Below the pieces are notes generated by a model. That model saw only the letters and a program-made list of their open reading frames with translations. It ran no database searches and was not told the DNA's origin. The translations under genes and the position numbers were made by a program. This document shows, one piece after another, positions 49,071-62,900 of a stretch of DNA of 64,000 bases; within the stretch, counting starts at the first letter, position 1, and each line of letters starts with the position of its first letter. This DNA comes from Hormiphora californensis (taxonomy: Eukaryota > Ctenophora > Tentaculata > Cydippida > Pleurobrachiidae): positions 8,129,545 through 8,193,544 of the forward strand of contig CM035350.1 of the NCBI GenBank assembly GCA_020137815.1, written 5' to 3'.

Positions 49071-51100
49071 CTAAGAACACTAACTCTGGTGGCTCGAGGT
49101 CGTAACACTTTCTTGGTATCTGCACGCATTCTATATTGTTGCAGTCTGCTGGGAGCACTGATACTTCTCGATATTCAGTAATCTGTGTCTATCCTTCGCA
49201 TCTTTCTTGACTCTCGAACCTACTCAACTCGCCGCTCTATGGAATACACTATTGTACGGTACTCTTGTGAGCTGGTGGGTCAGTGCCTGTTTGTCTGTGT
49301 TAGGTGGAGCGGGTGTTCTACCATTTCTCCGTTGACTGTCTCTCATCTACAGCCTGCCTTACACGCGCTCTATTACTCATGTGGTGGTAGTGGCGGAGCT
49401 GTTGGTGCACATGAGGAGGTTGGTAAGTAGCTCTGGTTTCTACAGGAAGGAGGGTCACGAAGATGAAGAAGGTAGGGATGTGGACGAGTAGGATCAGGAA
49501 GGGAAGAGAGGAGAGAAGAGAGGGGACGAGAGACGAGAGAGAGAGAGTCGATTACGAAACGAGAGCGAGATGGAGGGAGCTATTGAGTGATCAGTCAAGG
49601 AGTAGATGGGGCGGGAGGGTGAGTGTTTGGAGGCGATATGAGGGAAAAACCGTGTGTGGACTGTGGGGTTGTGTGAATTACATTTTAACTTGGACAATGA
49701 CCCCACATCTGCAGATGTCTGACACCTCACCTCACCTTACTGTGTGTGACCGTGACCATATCATCATTTAGCTAAACCCACTTTTTTTAACTACTGCACC
49801 TGCCACCCTACTCTAGTGTGCACTCTTCATGATAGTACATAATATAATAATAATAATAATATATGGGGATTGGGGATAAATATGTGCATAATACATGTAT
49901 ATGCAAGGGGCCATATGCTCAGCTGCATAAAGATGAGTACGTGGGGGTCTCTGTACATTGTCATGCACTATTTCTTGCTCATCATGTATCATTCTATGAA
50001 TAGCAATTTCTATCTCTTTCTCTCCCCTCTCTATCTTACTACATATCTCTCTCTCTCCCTCTCTCCTTTTATCAAAGACATTCTCCGGAATAAATAATCA
50101 CAAGTACTACTCATATTGAAACAGTATTATGGATCGAAGGTGGATAAGGTAACATAAAAAGAACCATTTAAAACTAAATCATCTTCCTACCCCTACTCTG
50201 CTAGTCATACCATATGTTTTATCATGCACTTTCCAGCCACGTCCACTCCTACACACTTACACACAGACACACTCCATTTTGTCTCGTGTATTATATTAAC
50301 TACATGTGTGTAGAGCTGCTTGCTGCTTCTGTATTCACACTGTGACCTAATATCTCTCTACAACTAACTGTGTGTTCAGGTGTAAATGTCACTGAATAAA
50401 CTGACATCGTGACATCAGCTTACAAAAGTGGTTATTATCCGTGTATTAAATCATCCTATCACACGACACAGCACCATGTGTATAACAGTCGGACCCCGAT
50501 TTACCGGGCAAGACCCTTTCTCCCAAACATCCCGGTAAATCGGGGTCCTACTGTACATCGAATGGTAAGATACACACAGATACAGTGATACATAGAGTTG
50601 GATTACACAAGTAATAAGCGAGAAGCCGGGTGTGCTACATCCCTATATCTGACCTATACGGGGCTGAGATAGTCTCTCACCGAATAAGAAGGTAAACAAA
50701 AGAGGATTACACAGGAAAGGGGGTGAAGTAGGAACCGACCGACACAAGTAAACAACCAATCAGAACTCGTTATTTAGGTCACGTGACTGGTTATCAGCCA
50801 ATCAGGGATCAGTATTTCCTGATTCGGTCGGTTCCTGGGGTGAAGGTACACAGTACACACAGTACAGGTGGGTTACACAGAATGTTATTGTTATTACTTA
50901 CCCATTAACATGCCTGGCTTGGTATAGTGGGATGTGGTTATTAGCACCTGTAAAATAGGGCTCATTAGTAATCCATTAGTAATACTAATTATTATTATAG
51001 TAAACACTAATGGTGTTTACACACAGGAGTATCTATATTAAACTCATGTCTTAGTTAATTAGCGGCTACTGGCTGAACAGAGGCAATGTTTAGTTTGTAG
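49071..51100. other. LETM1 5' side; possible first exon, pogo-type MITE
   Basis: No secure exon. It has purine-rich sequence at 49440-49580, and at 50485-50555 a 71-bp element with arms CGGACCCCGATTTACCGGG and complement ending CTGTA, like the inverted ends of pogo/Tigger transposons. A candidate LETM1 first exon with a GTAAGT donor is near 50902-50911 on the minus strand. Confidence 0.5.
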
Positions 51101-51108
51101 CACGTACA

Positions 51109-51741
51109 GGGTGTTCATTTTGGATCTTTACAAGCGTTGGGCTTCACCCAGAAAAAAGTTGACAAGATTATGTCATGAAACTTCATACTTGGACTATTCT
51201 ATACCCTCATTCAAGGTTCCTGGGGGTTTTGGAGCTTTAAGACCCCGGGAAGTGTGTTTTTGGCATCAAAACTACCAGAAGGAATTTTTTGCTGGTGCTG
51301 AGACTTTGCTAAAATGTTTTTTGGGTATTTTTTATGTCAATCCTAAAGTTTCATAGAGATTGGATGTGTTTTTCGGACTCAAAATTTCGAAAAAAGTGGC
51401 TGGAAAGGCTCGAAAACAGCTCAAAAACGGCTAAAATTGAGTCTTTCCAGCCACTTTTTACAAAAATTTGAGTCTGAAAAACACATCCAATCTCTATGAG
51501 ACTTTAGGATTGACATAGAAAATACCCAAAAAACATTTTAGCAAAGTCTCAGCACCAGCAAAAAATTCCTTCTGGTAGTTTTGATGCCAAAAACACACTT
51601 CCCGGGGTCCTAAAGCTCCAAAAACCCCAGGAACCTTGAATGAGGGTATAGAATAGTCCAAGTATGAAGTTTCATGACCTAATCTTGTCAACTTTTTTCT
51701 GGGTGAAGCCTAACGCTTGTAAAGATCCAAAATGAACACCC
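51109..51741. repeat. ~630-bp palindromic element
   Basis: Arms of about 310 bp beginning GGGTGTTCATTTTGGATC and ending in the complement. It contains GAAACTTCATACTTGGAC and CCTCATTCAAGGTTCC in both arms. The same words flank the 19-bp minisatellite at 16.0-17.9 kb. The 65-80-residue frames in each arm are the same arm read twice. Confidence 0.88.
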
Positions 51742-53240
51742 AGTATGTTTTACTAATTTACTAATTTACTAATTGTTATGTACCTTGGATGCTACAGCAC
51801 ACAGCAAATTGAGGAACCCGTTGAGCACATATTCGAATCAGCATAAAAAACAGGGGTTAGGTAACCATGTACCTAAGACACGTGTTAGTTAGTACAATGA
51901 TTACACATGGTTCGGTTACTGGTTATGTGATCCACTTCACACATAATATACACCCTGATCTGCTCTCCGTGGGGTTTGAACAAAACAAACCTCAATAAAT
52001 AGTAGTGGAATATGGGGAAATTTTAGTATTATCAATTATAGTGGCGGTTGTAATTATAGTGAGGGTCCAGCTACAGCCGAAACCAATCTGGAACAAACAA
52101 GATGGGTTTTCACAGCTGCTGACAATGTACATACACAAAACTTTTAATTGAAGATCTTGAGAGATACTGCGTGTGTTTACAGCCAGTTCATTGTTTTGTC
52201 ACAGTTGGCACTAGCGTAGCTGGTAGTGTAAGCTAACATTTTACACAATCCATTCATCAAGATATGAGGTGAATAAAATGTGTATTAGCTCAGGCAATAG
52301 AGACTGGAAATGTTAATAAAATAATTCGATTGGTCACTTCATTTGTCAAGATAACATACGCATGGCATATAATCCATCCATATTATAATTTCCAAACAGT
52401 TAGTTAGTTAGTCAGTTAGTCCCAAAATTGTTTTTTTCAAACTCCTCCCACAGTTTTTGAGCTAGACCCCTGAAAATATGTACACTGGTACTTTGGACCA
52501 AGGCGGATGTAAGTACGGGCTCAGATTTTTGAAGTGATCCTTATCAGCAATGACGTCACGGGGTGACGTCACTGCACGACACAAACTAACATTTTTCAAA
52601 CGCTTCTCAGATCCTGAACATTCATAACATTCATAAACATTCATAACGGTTCTAAATAAAAAACTAACTCAATATAGGGAAAGATAATCGTTTGAACTTC
52701 ATTTTACTATGCATATCGTGATTTCCCGAAATTCATTGTTTAAGGGGAAAGTTAAGACTGTCAAAAATACGACATTTTTCACCGCAGCCACCCCAAATCT
52801 TATCCAATCGATAAGAAACTTCAAACTTCAATTCAATTCAATTCAATTGTTACATTTGATACCCCGCAAATTGACTCAATATAGCTAAGGGATAAACGCA
52901 ACAAAAAAACAGAGAAAAAACTCATAATTAAAACGCCAGAGCTCTTAAGCCAGCCTTCTTATGGTCAGTATGTGCATCTTGATGTCCTTTAACCAGGAGT
53001 TCCCAGGAAACGGATTGGCAAGATGAGAGCTGACTTGATTTCTTAAAATACAATACAATACAATACAAAATATAAATTTATAGTCCGCTTTTTAACTGTC
53101 CGATTTACGGCTCAGCACAAGTTCTGCTGCTGGGAGTCAGATTCATCATCACATCCTCTTTCATCCTCAACAGCCCTCGCTCCAAAAGCGGCTAGCTTTG
53201 CAACAAGATTATGATAGATCATGTAGTGGGAATAATAGTC
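51742..53240. other. AT-rich spacer, no gene seen
   Basis: Includes short TTCAA and ATACA tandem runs (about 52838-52850 and 53047-53068) and scattered AT-rich repeats. No coding exon was recognised. Confidence 0.5.
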
Positions 53241-53510
53241 CTATCCTACTTGGATTAGATTGTTTTTGATATAGTATTTTCCGCCCGGGTCCTCTAAGCG
53301 GAGCTTTTTCAAGGTGGTGATAAGGGCTTTACGCTCCTTTATTTGGACTGGAGTTAAGTCTGGTGAAAAGTAAACAGCTGAGAAGTGTTCCGAGTTCTTC
53401 AGCTGACGTGACTTTTTCAGCAGCGCCATAAGTGTTGCTCGTTTTTCCAAAGAAACCAATAGAGGTCGAGGGCCCTTTTCGTTTCTCTCGCCAATACGAA
53501 CTAGCCCTCA
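53241..53510 (-). pseudogene. LINE ORF1 C-terminal fragment
   Basis: Frame with RPLLVSLEKRATLMALLKK and YFSPDLTPVQIKERKALI, then GGKYYIKNN. It matches the C-terminal domain of L1-type ORF1 proteins (sPDLTp.qR...). Truncated on both sides. Confidence 0.7.
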
Positions 53511-53515
53511 ACCCG

Positions 53516-54862
53516 GGCGCCGTTACGATCTGGGTGTTTGGTGGCCTGTTTACAGGTGCCAGCTGCCAAAAAGTTGATTCACTAAAATGGCTCTAACACG
53601 GTCGCTTGTAGTGGGAAAACGGTAATGGAAAACGAAGATACAGTAAGACGACGCGCAACAGTGACCAATCAGGGCGCTAGTACGTGCTGACACATGAACT
53701 TTTTGCCGCGCGTTATGCACCGTGCGCGTCTCCTTACTGTATTTTGCGTTACCGTATTTTGACTGCAAGCAGCACTGTAACCGGCGAACCACTCAACTGT
53801 TTTGGCTAATTCAAAGTTTATCTGGTAGGAAATGTCAAGGCCTAAACTCAACCCAAACCCCAGCCCTAACCCTAACTCTACTTTAGCCCTAATTAACCCT
53901 AAAAACCGTTTGTCAGCACTCACCAAACACCCAGATTTTTGGCAAACGTTGCTGTTCTGCGCCACGCACAGCGCGGGATAAGGCAGCGCTTTTCAACCCA
54001 GATTTTAACGCTGGCCAATTTTTTGTGAAGTTTGAATTTTGCCGAAAATCAAGTTTATAGCGCGGCGGCAGCGCTAAAACCATCTTCCGCGTGTTACATT
54101 TGATGCAGCGGAGAAAGATCAGCGCGCGCTAATTGAAAAAAAAAAATTTGCATTTTTTTAGAGAGTTTAAGCCAGCGTTTTGAAAAGCGCTGCCTTCGGG
54201 GCGAGCGGCGTTTGCCAAGCCAGCGTTGAAATCGGCCAGCGTTAAAATCTGGGCTGAAAAGCGCTGCCTTATCCCTTATCCCCTATCGGGGGCCAGCGGC
54301 ATTTGCCAAAAATCTGGGTGTTTTGTGCTGACAAACGGTTTTTTAGGGTTAGGGCCAAAGTAGGGTTAGGGTTTGGGTTGGGGTTAGGGCTTAGGCCTTG
54401 ACGTTTCCTACCAGATAAACTTTGAATTAGCCAAAACAAGATTACAAGAACGGTTGAGTGGTTTGGCTGTTAGAGCCATTTTAGTGAATAAACTTTTTTT
54501 GGCAGCGTGCACCTGTAAACAGGCCACGAAACACCCAGATCGTAACGGCGCGTGTTAAGATCTGGGTGTTTTGTGAGTGCTGACCCAGATCGTAACCGGA
54601 GCCGTTACAATCTGGGTGTTTGGTGGCCTGTTTACAGGTGCACGCTTCGAAAATGTTGATTCACTAAACTCTAAAGTCTAAAGTGGCTCTAACTGCCGAA
54701 CCACTCAACCGTTTTGGCTAATTCAAAGTTTATCTGGTAGGAAATGTCAAGGCCTAACCCCAACATCAACCCTTCTTTAGCCCTAACCCTAAAAAACCGT
54801 TTGTCAGCACTTACCAAACACCCAGATTTTAACGCTGGCCGATCGTAACGGCGCCCGTCTCT
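53516..54862. repeat. Complex foldback element with telomere-like motifs
   Basis: Left arm from 53516 (GCGCCGTTACGATCTGGGTG) and right arm ending 54551 are reverse complements. A third partial arm, in left-arm orientation, spans about 54595-54862. Arms contain degenerate CCCTAA/TTAGGG runs (53855-53910 and 54340-54400). A block at about 53600-53780 with its own inverted ends (TACAGTAAGACG ... TCTCCTTACTGTA) interrupts the left arm. Confidence 0.8.
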
Positions 54863-55806
54863 TTTGGAGCAGTTGCAGAGGCCAGAGAGGGCAGCTCTCG
54901 CTGTCCAAAGATTCTTTGGAGCCAAGAAAATATCTTTAAAGACTATGCATAGACCCATCACACAAGGATCAACTAGTTTGAAATCAGTATGAAATTTAGG
55001 TGTTCCGTGCATGGGATATCGCTCAACTTTAATCTCCATCATTCTTTTGGAGTTTTACGTAATAGTACATGTATGCATTTGGCACAAAGAATGCTACGCC
55101 TACTCTAGATATCCTTTATCCGTGATTCGTGAAAAGACCTGATTTAACTTGTCCAGATCAGTACTCGATTTTCTGACCATAATTAGCTGGTGAGCGAGTA
55201 CAACTTTCATCCAAACTGTGCATGTGGAGGGGGCATTACATACCGGATACCCGGTCTCTACATTTAAGCCTAAGGTCTCTATGTGTGAGAGATTGTGTTG
55301 AGATACACTTACAAAATTTTCTTGAGAAAAACGTGATGTTCACTTTTTAGGTCATTTCTAAACTTCTTCGGAAAGGTTATTTAGAAAATCGTTCGAAGTG
55401 TCGCTCAAGAAATGAAGCCAAAACACAAGTTAAAAAACATATAATCACAGTTGTAAAATAATCTCCCTCAGCAGCAGCAGCCACTCATTTGTGTCAGTTA
55501 CGACAACAAGTGATTTTACACAGAATACTAACTGTCCGGTGTTCAGATTAAATAATTGTTTCGACGCACACACACATTTCCTGTGAGAGAGTTGCATCAC
55601 CACTTACACGCTGTTATACTGAAAGCTCACATCATGCGTGTGTGTTTTGATAGTTACATTGTCTACAGTGCAGTAGCACCTGTTCAATTTGTACTTAGTA
55701 TAGACTATAGATATATTAGACTCTATCTTGTGTTTATTGTCTTCGTATCTTTTACCATCATTTGCTTATATTAGTAGATCTTCTATGGAAGTAAGCTATC
55801 GAATAG
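54863..55806. other. Spacer, no gene seen
   Basis: No exon or element recognised. AT-rich towards the right end. Confidence 0.4.
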
Positions 55807-55808
55807 TA

Positions 55809-56731
55809 TTAGGTTGTCCCATAAAGAATGTCGTGTCCCGTTTTCTCCAAGTTGGCCCATCGATTTCGATTTAAAACTTTTCTAGCTTGTTCATTTAACC
55901 CTTGACTCTATAAAACAAGTGTCTATTTTGAAAAAATTGATTTTCGACGCTCCCTGGCGGACCCGGAAACAAGCGAGCTAAAATTTCCGCTGAACGAGAA
56001 ATATGTGCATGTTGAAAACACTGCTGTACTTTTTCTTGTGAGTGTCTGTAAGATATAACACTACCCCAAGCTTGTTTATTGGACAATTCTCTATCATTTG
56101 AGTGGTGGATGAAGACACAGATCAAAATTGTTGCTGAGCTATGGAGCTCTGAAAATTTTTGGTCAAAATAGGAAGTTTCCACTTCCGGGCCACTTCAGGG
56201 TTCATTGGATTGGTGTATTGACATTCTTTTAGCAGCTTTGAATAGTCCCGACTAAGCTTTTAGTCATAGCGATGTTGGCGATTTGATTTGGTAATGTTTG
56301 AAGATGATATTTGGAAGTTTTTGAAAGTAGCCTAAAAACAGGCCAAAAACAGGGGTTAAATTTTGGATTTTTTCGCTTTTACACGGTATATTAGCTTTGC
56401 CTGACGCTTCCACAGGTCGCGTCGAGACTAAAATCGCATAGGTTCCTTAACTTAGGACAATTTCCTATCGTTTGGTGCTATTTGGAGTTCTAAAAACTTA
56501 AATGGCTTTATTTCAGAGACGTTTTAAAATATGCAAAACCTCCGTTCAGCGGCACCTCGACTTTGGGTTTCAAAGTACCGAATTACGAACGAATGAACTG
56601 AGCATTCGAACTTTTGGACACGTTCCTGAGTTAGAAATCGTCTTATTGACAAGATAGAACCGGTTAGAAGTCTCTAACCCATGAATTTCTCCTAAAAATC
56701 GGTACACGACATTCTTTCTGGGACAACCTAA
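55809..56731. mobile_element. Non-autonomous mariner-type element, 923 bp
   Basis: Inverted ends TTAGGTTGTCCCATAAAGAA and the complement (TTCTTTCTGGGACAACCTAA), flanked by TA at 55807-55808 and 56732-56733. TTAGGT-G-C is the usual mariner terminal pattern and TA its target. No transposase frame is present inside. Confidence 0.8.
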
Positions 56732-56892
56732 TATTCTGGTTTAAAAAGAGTATTGCAATTCTTGTTGTATTGAATAAAATGTAACAAATTATATATACCA
56801 AGTACTCACCCTCTTTTGAATCCCTGCAGTTTTCGTTATTTCAACTTTCACCCTGTTTTAGTCCTGAATGGGATACGATGAATGCAAATCTA

Positions 56893-56906
56893 ATGGATGA
56901 ACAGGT

Positions 56907-56982
<76 letters not shown>

Positions 56983-59900
56983 TGAGAGAGAGAGAGAGAA
57001 GGAGAGAGTAGTAAAGAGGGGGAAAGATTGTATTCCAAGAATAAAACATCAACTCAGACAACGCCTTTGTGCGGTCTCATAGTTCGTACATCAATTTATA
57101 AACCCATGTGAACAGACAAACAAAATCACTTAGAAAGTTCAAAAGATCGATCCTCTCTTGATATCTCTCTTCCCAATCTCTTTAGATAAATCACTCCCTT
57201 TAAATATATCTCCCACCATTCTCTCTCAGTATAAAATTCTCCAGCACTCTAATCCATTTCGCAGCAAATAGGCCAGCTGGCCGTGTTCTGTGAGCAGTTG
57301 TATCAAAGTACGAGTCCGAGCGTTAGACGTGAGGCGGAGAATGTTCTCAATAATGTCATGAATGCTCCTGATGCAATCGATAAGTGTGTTCTTATTCTCG
57401 AAAGGTAGGGACATTGTGGGGTTCTTTTATCGAGTTCTGTTTATATATATATATATATTACTGTTGTCGGGGTGTTAGGGTATGGAGAGTCTAAACAAAT
57501 TATATATCCTACACTTTTTTGAAAGATTTTGAAATTTCATTTTTTCAGGGCACCAAATACATACGCTCTAATTTGGGTATCATCGTGTTTAATGAGGCTC
57601 CTCCAGCGAGAGCGCATCTTCATACGAACGGAAAAGAAACTTGAAATCAGTAAGTGGCAAGTGGAGACCTGAACACGAATTGTCTTTTTTGGAGAATTCT
57701 CCAAAAAGAGAAAAAGAACCCGAGAATTGTTTCACTCTCCGAATAATTCCTTTCCGTAACTGTCGCATTTCAGGAAACCTGTGTCTAAACTACCTTGCAA
57801 ACAAACCTAGTGAGCTGTACTTGACTCAGAACCTAACAAGACTGTTAGTTAAAGTAGTGAAACTGGCATGGTTTGAAACTGTGGGAGGAGAGTTTCCATT
57901 CAGGAAAACTATAGGAGATGCTCAACTTCTATTGAAAGTAAATCTTATCTGGCATTTTACCACACTTGTCACTTGCGGTCCATCAAAAATTCAACTGTTC
58001 AATTGTATCCCCAATATAAGCACTTCAAATGATAGTATGTATTAGTTATGTATTAATACCAGCAGTTTATTAAATGATTAATGATAGTTATGTATTAGTT
58101 TTAACCCCTTCTCTCATTGTCTACAGCGCGATGTGACCAGCTGCTCTGTTGGAGTTTACATTCTCAGTTGTCTAATTGATGAAATAAATGAGGTAATTGA
58201 GCTGGTCATCATGTTTACTATCTGTCTTTCTTAGCTTGTTGGGTGGTTCTAAATGTGTGTGTTTTTCATGTCTCTCTCTCTGGAAAACAGTCAGTATAAA
58301 TGTGTCGTGTGCAATCAGCAATGTGCAGCTGTAACTGGGTACACGGCAATGATTCCATTTTGGTGATGGGAGAGAGAGAGAGGGAGAGAGAAAAGGAACA
58401 GGAACCACGTGATGAGCGTGTGTTTGTGTTAATTCGGAAAACGCATTTAGAATGAAAATCTTATTGTGTTCTAGGTATCGAAAATCAGAGAATTCATTAT
58501 TCTTAGAATCTTCGTAGTTTTTATATTTTTTTGTCTAGCTAAATTTCAATTATCAGGGATCTACGATACGATCGCTGGTGCGGCAACGGAAGATAGTTTC
58601 CTCTTTCCGGGACGAAAGTTTAAAGTCTCTCTTTACACTTGGTCTCACCTCTGTCAAACAACTTCCTATCTCAGCAATCACTAACGATCCTGGTATGAAA
58701 TTGTGAAATATGTAATAAGAAAATAAATTTCGTTTCTACTTTTAATTCAAGTTTTGGTAATATACTCATTCATTGGACAGGTCGGGCACGACTGATGGAG
58801 AATGTACTTCAGTTGGTATTGGAGTGTCTGATGTTTGATTTTATTGGAACCGCACCAGAGGATAGCACCGATGATACTGGCACCCTCCAGATACCATCCA
58901 CTTGGAGAACAGGTTGGTAATGAAATTATTTGCAACCTCGTAACCAAGAGAACAGGTAGGATTGGGTGAGATGCTGGGTTGTTCGACCAATTCCCAAATG
59001 TAGGAGGGTTAGAACATAACAATGTTATTAATGCTGGGGAGTGAGGAAGTGGAACTGGGGTTCGGACTGGTCGTTGATGTTGTTATTTCTTTGTACTCTC
59101 GGGGCGAGCAGGCCAGATCTTGTCTGGTAGAGATATGTTAGGATGTATTCATGGGGCCAAGTATGTAGAACAACTGATCATGTTACGGTGTGGAATGTGT
59201 GATGTAATAACTAATGATTTCAGCATTCACGAGCGAGGATTTGCTGCCCATGTTTTATGATCTGGCTATTACCCTCCCTCCCAATCTATCTGCCAAGGTA
59301 ACACATGTACCAAAATGTGAGATTATGTCAGTGTGTCTGGTGTACTTATATTCCCGGCTGACGGCTCTACGTTCTAACTCTCATAAACCCTTGTTTTCAG
59401 GCATTCCGAATCCTGGTGCAGTTGGTGTCAGTCCGGAGATCACTGTTCTCCACAATTGAACGGCAAAAGTACCTCCAAAGTATAATGGATGGAGTCAAAA
59501 AGGTTCTGGAGAATGGGAGTAGGCTCAGTGAGCCAGAGTGTTACCACCAGTTTTGTAGACTTCTAGCGAAGCTAAAGTGTAACTATCAGCTTAATGAACT
59601 GGTAGATATAGAGGGATATGATACGATACTGGATACCATTGCCAAGTTTACCATTTCAAGTTTAGAGGTAAAAAAGGGTGTGTTAGTGTTATAGAGTGTG
59701 TTAGTGTGTTATAATAGTGGGCTGTTATAGTGGGGTATAATAGAAGGTTAGAGCAAGGTCATGTGTGTGTGTGTAAAGGAGTGTTTGTCTTGCTCGACCA
59801 TCAGAGGTTTAGAAGTTAAGTGTGTTGTTAGTAGTAAGTTAGTACATAGTTAGTAGTTAGTAGTTAGTATGTAGTTACTTAGTAGTTAGTTGTATTGTAT

Positions 59901-62900
59901 AGGAGCTCAATGTGGAGAGATCATAATAAGATTGTATGTGTAAGTCACTAGTATGAGTCACTAGTATGTGTAAGTCACTAGTATGAGTTACCATTTACGA
60001 CCTTTTGTCAACCAATATGTCAAGATAGGATGAGAGAACCGCTATGAATGGCAATTGCTCTTCGAACCAATCGAGAGTACTTGTCTATTTAGTCGGTATA
60101 TAAATCCATTTTGTTGTTGTTGTTGTTGTAAGTTTGTGTGCAATTTGCTTTGTGCGTGTCCAAATGTAACGTTGTCATGACGTATCGTCTTGTTAGAAAG
60201 TAGAAACCATTCTATTTTTATCTCTCTCCCTCTCTCTCTATCTCTATTTTTCAGAATTGGCACTTCTCATCCAACAGTATCCACTACCTTTTGTCATTAT
60301 GGCAGCGCCTGTGTACCGCTGTGCCCTACGTAAAGAACGAGAAGTCCCACCATCTACCACTGTATGCACCCCAAATAAGTAAAACTTTTCTCAAATCAAG
60401 GCTGGAGCTTGTTATAGGGGTACTGAGGTATGTTCAAATTGTGACATTTGTTCTTTTTCAAACCTTTGTGGAAACTATTGACATTTGACACCTTGTAGAC
60501 GCACATGTTCCAGTACCCTTCATTCCTTCAGGGACGGACTAGATGACCCACTAGAAGATATATCAACCCTTCACCAACAACTAGATCTTCTATCAACTGT
60601 TGTCCGGATTGATTATAACTCTAACTGCGACACAGTCATCAAATTCCTAGATGAAGCCCTTACAGCTTTCCAAAATGCATCCACCCTGACTCTGCAGGAC
60701 CTCACTATTCTAGAAAGTACGTAATGATTTATGTCTCAGTTTGTTTGAGTGCTGCTTCTTCTCGATCCTTCTAATTTCCATTTCCCCTCAGATCGTTTGA
60801 CATGGATAGTTCTGTTTATTGGCAGTATGATTGGAGGTCGTGTTAGCTTCCAAGTTAATGAAGATAATGATACTCAAGATGGCCGACTAATCTGCAGGTA
60901 CGCTTCCCTTCCAGTTTCCACCCCCAGGGACCGATCAACCCGGATTCAGTACCAATTAAAACCCCCACTTTAGTGAGCTTGTTTGGAGCGCGCGGCGCTA
61001 CCACAACATAGAAAGTACACCCAAAGATGCGCGTCTAATGTTGCTCCTAACAATGTTTCAGCGTGTTGCGACTCATGCAGATTTCCGATGCCCGGCTAGA
61101 GCAACACGGCTGCCGGAACTTGGAGATCGGGTTTGTTTACTTTTTCGATCGTTTCCGGCAGATATACATTGGAGAACAGGTCAACAAACCATCTTGTGTA
61201 AGTTGTGCTCGGGGGACTTTATTAAGTCCCAAATCTTATTTTACATTCTGCATTGTCTCTTTCTCACACAAAATCTCTTCAGGTTTACAAGATACTATCA
61301 GAGACACTGGGCCTATCTGAAGAAGGAATGCTGCTTGATATCCTTATCAAGAAAATGTAAGACACTCTCTCTCCTACTTGGCTTACTGTCACCTTGTTAC
61401 CCCATACACCCGCCACACGTGTGTCACACGCTCGCACACTGGATATAATATAGGTCATAAACCTAGCACGCTGGTGACTAATGACCTAACTAAATAACCT
61501 AATGTAACATTGGTGTATGTAATTTCAGTCTGACGAACCTGCGATATTGGTCGAAAGTGAAAGAGATTGTTGACCAGACGATGTCCCTGTTCAACAATCT
61601 CAGTATAGGTTACAGTTGTGTGCGGAAAATGAGTAAACTCGACGCTGTCAAGTTCATGCTAACCAATCATAATGTAAGAACACAACTTCCTCTCAGTTTA
61701 TTTCCGTTTTTATATTTAACACATCACCCATCCCTTCGCCATCCTTGGTTACGAAATAACCTCTCGTGCGCTGGCAAGGGAGGAGTAATTTCGTTACCGA
61801 TTCTTCAACCCACAGGCAGACAATTTCCCTTTCCTGGGTAACACCTCGGCAGAGTGTCTCAAGACGCGGCGGAAGTTCTACCAGTCCCTTGGCAGAATTC
61901 TACTTGTTGATCTTGGAGAGGACGAGGAAAGATTTACGGTCTTCATGCGACCACTCACGGGTATGGAATATAATAATAACGTTGTCAGGCACTGACTGTA
62001 CAATGTACACCCGGTGCGAAGAGGACGGTCTTATATGAGACAGAACGTCACTCTCATGTTGTGAAAGCTGGTCACCCATGATAACTGAATCTAAGTTAAT
62101 TGTGTAAACTAAATCTTCCTATCACTTGCCCCGTAGGAACGATTGAAGTACTGTTTGCTGAGCTGATGAGTCCAGCAAGTCGTTACTCTGAAGACCAACT
62201 GAAAATGCAAACTGTCGGCTTGGCGTGTGACCTCCGAGGCTTGGCTCTCTCCCTCGCCAACAAATCATCCTTTGTTATGTTCTTTGACTGGCTCTACCCA
62301 AAATACCTACCCCTCCTCAGCCAGGCCCTCTCCCGGTGGGCCAACTGTCCTGTGCTGACATCGGCCATCCTCAAATTCATGGCTGAAATCGTGCAGAACA
62401 AATCACAGCGGTTAATGTTTGACATTAGTTCACCCAATGGCATTCTCTTGTTCCGAGAGGTATCCAAATTGTTATGTGACTACGGAGAGAGGCTCCTCTC
62501 CCTGACAGAGGTCACGGAAGAGAACATATACAAGTTAAAACTCAAACAGACAGGACTGTGCTTCCAGATACTCAGGGCATCCCTGGCGGGGGGTTATGTT
62601 AACTTCGGGGTGTTCAGACTGTACGGTGATGACTGCCACGTCAATGCTATAGACATGTTTATCAAGTTGCTAGGCAGTCTGCCAGACAGAGCACTCTTGG
62701 AGTATCCCAAGCTGAGTGTGGCGTATTATAGTCTAATGGATGTGGTGACACAAGATCATCTGACCTTGTTGGGCAATGTTGACAATACCGTGCTGGTGTA
62801 CATTTTATCAACTCTAGCGGAGGGAGTAGCATCAGTAGGTAGGTCTACATTGGGTGCAGTATCATATTGCTGGGAGGTGCAGTGCGTTTTAACTGTTATC

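Noticed and set aside
53855-54400. True telomere or chromosome end
   Set aside because: TTAGGG units are few and degenerate, and lie in opposite arms of a palindrome with genes on both sides.
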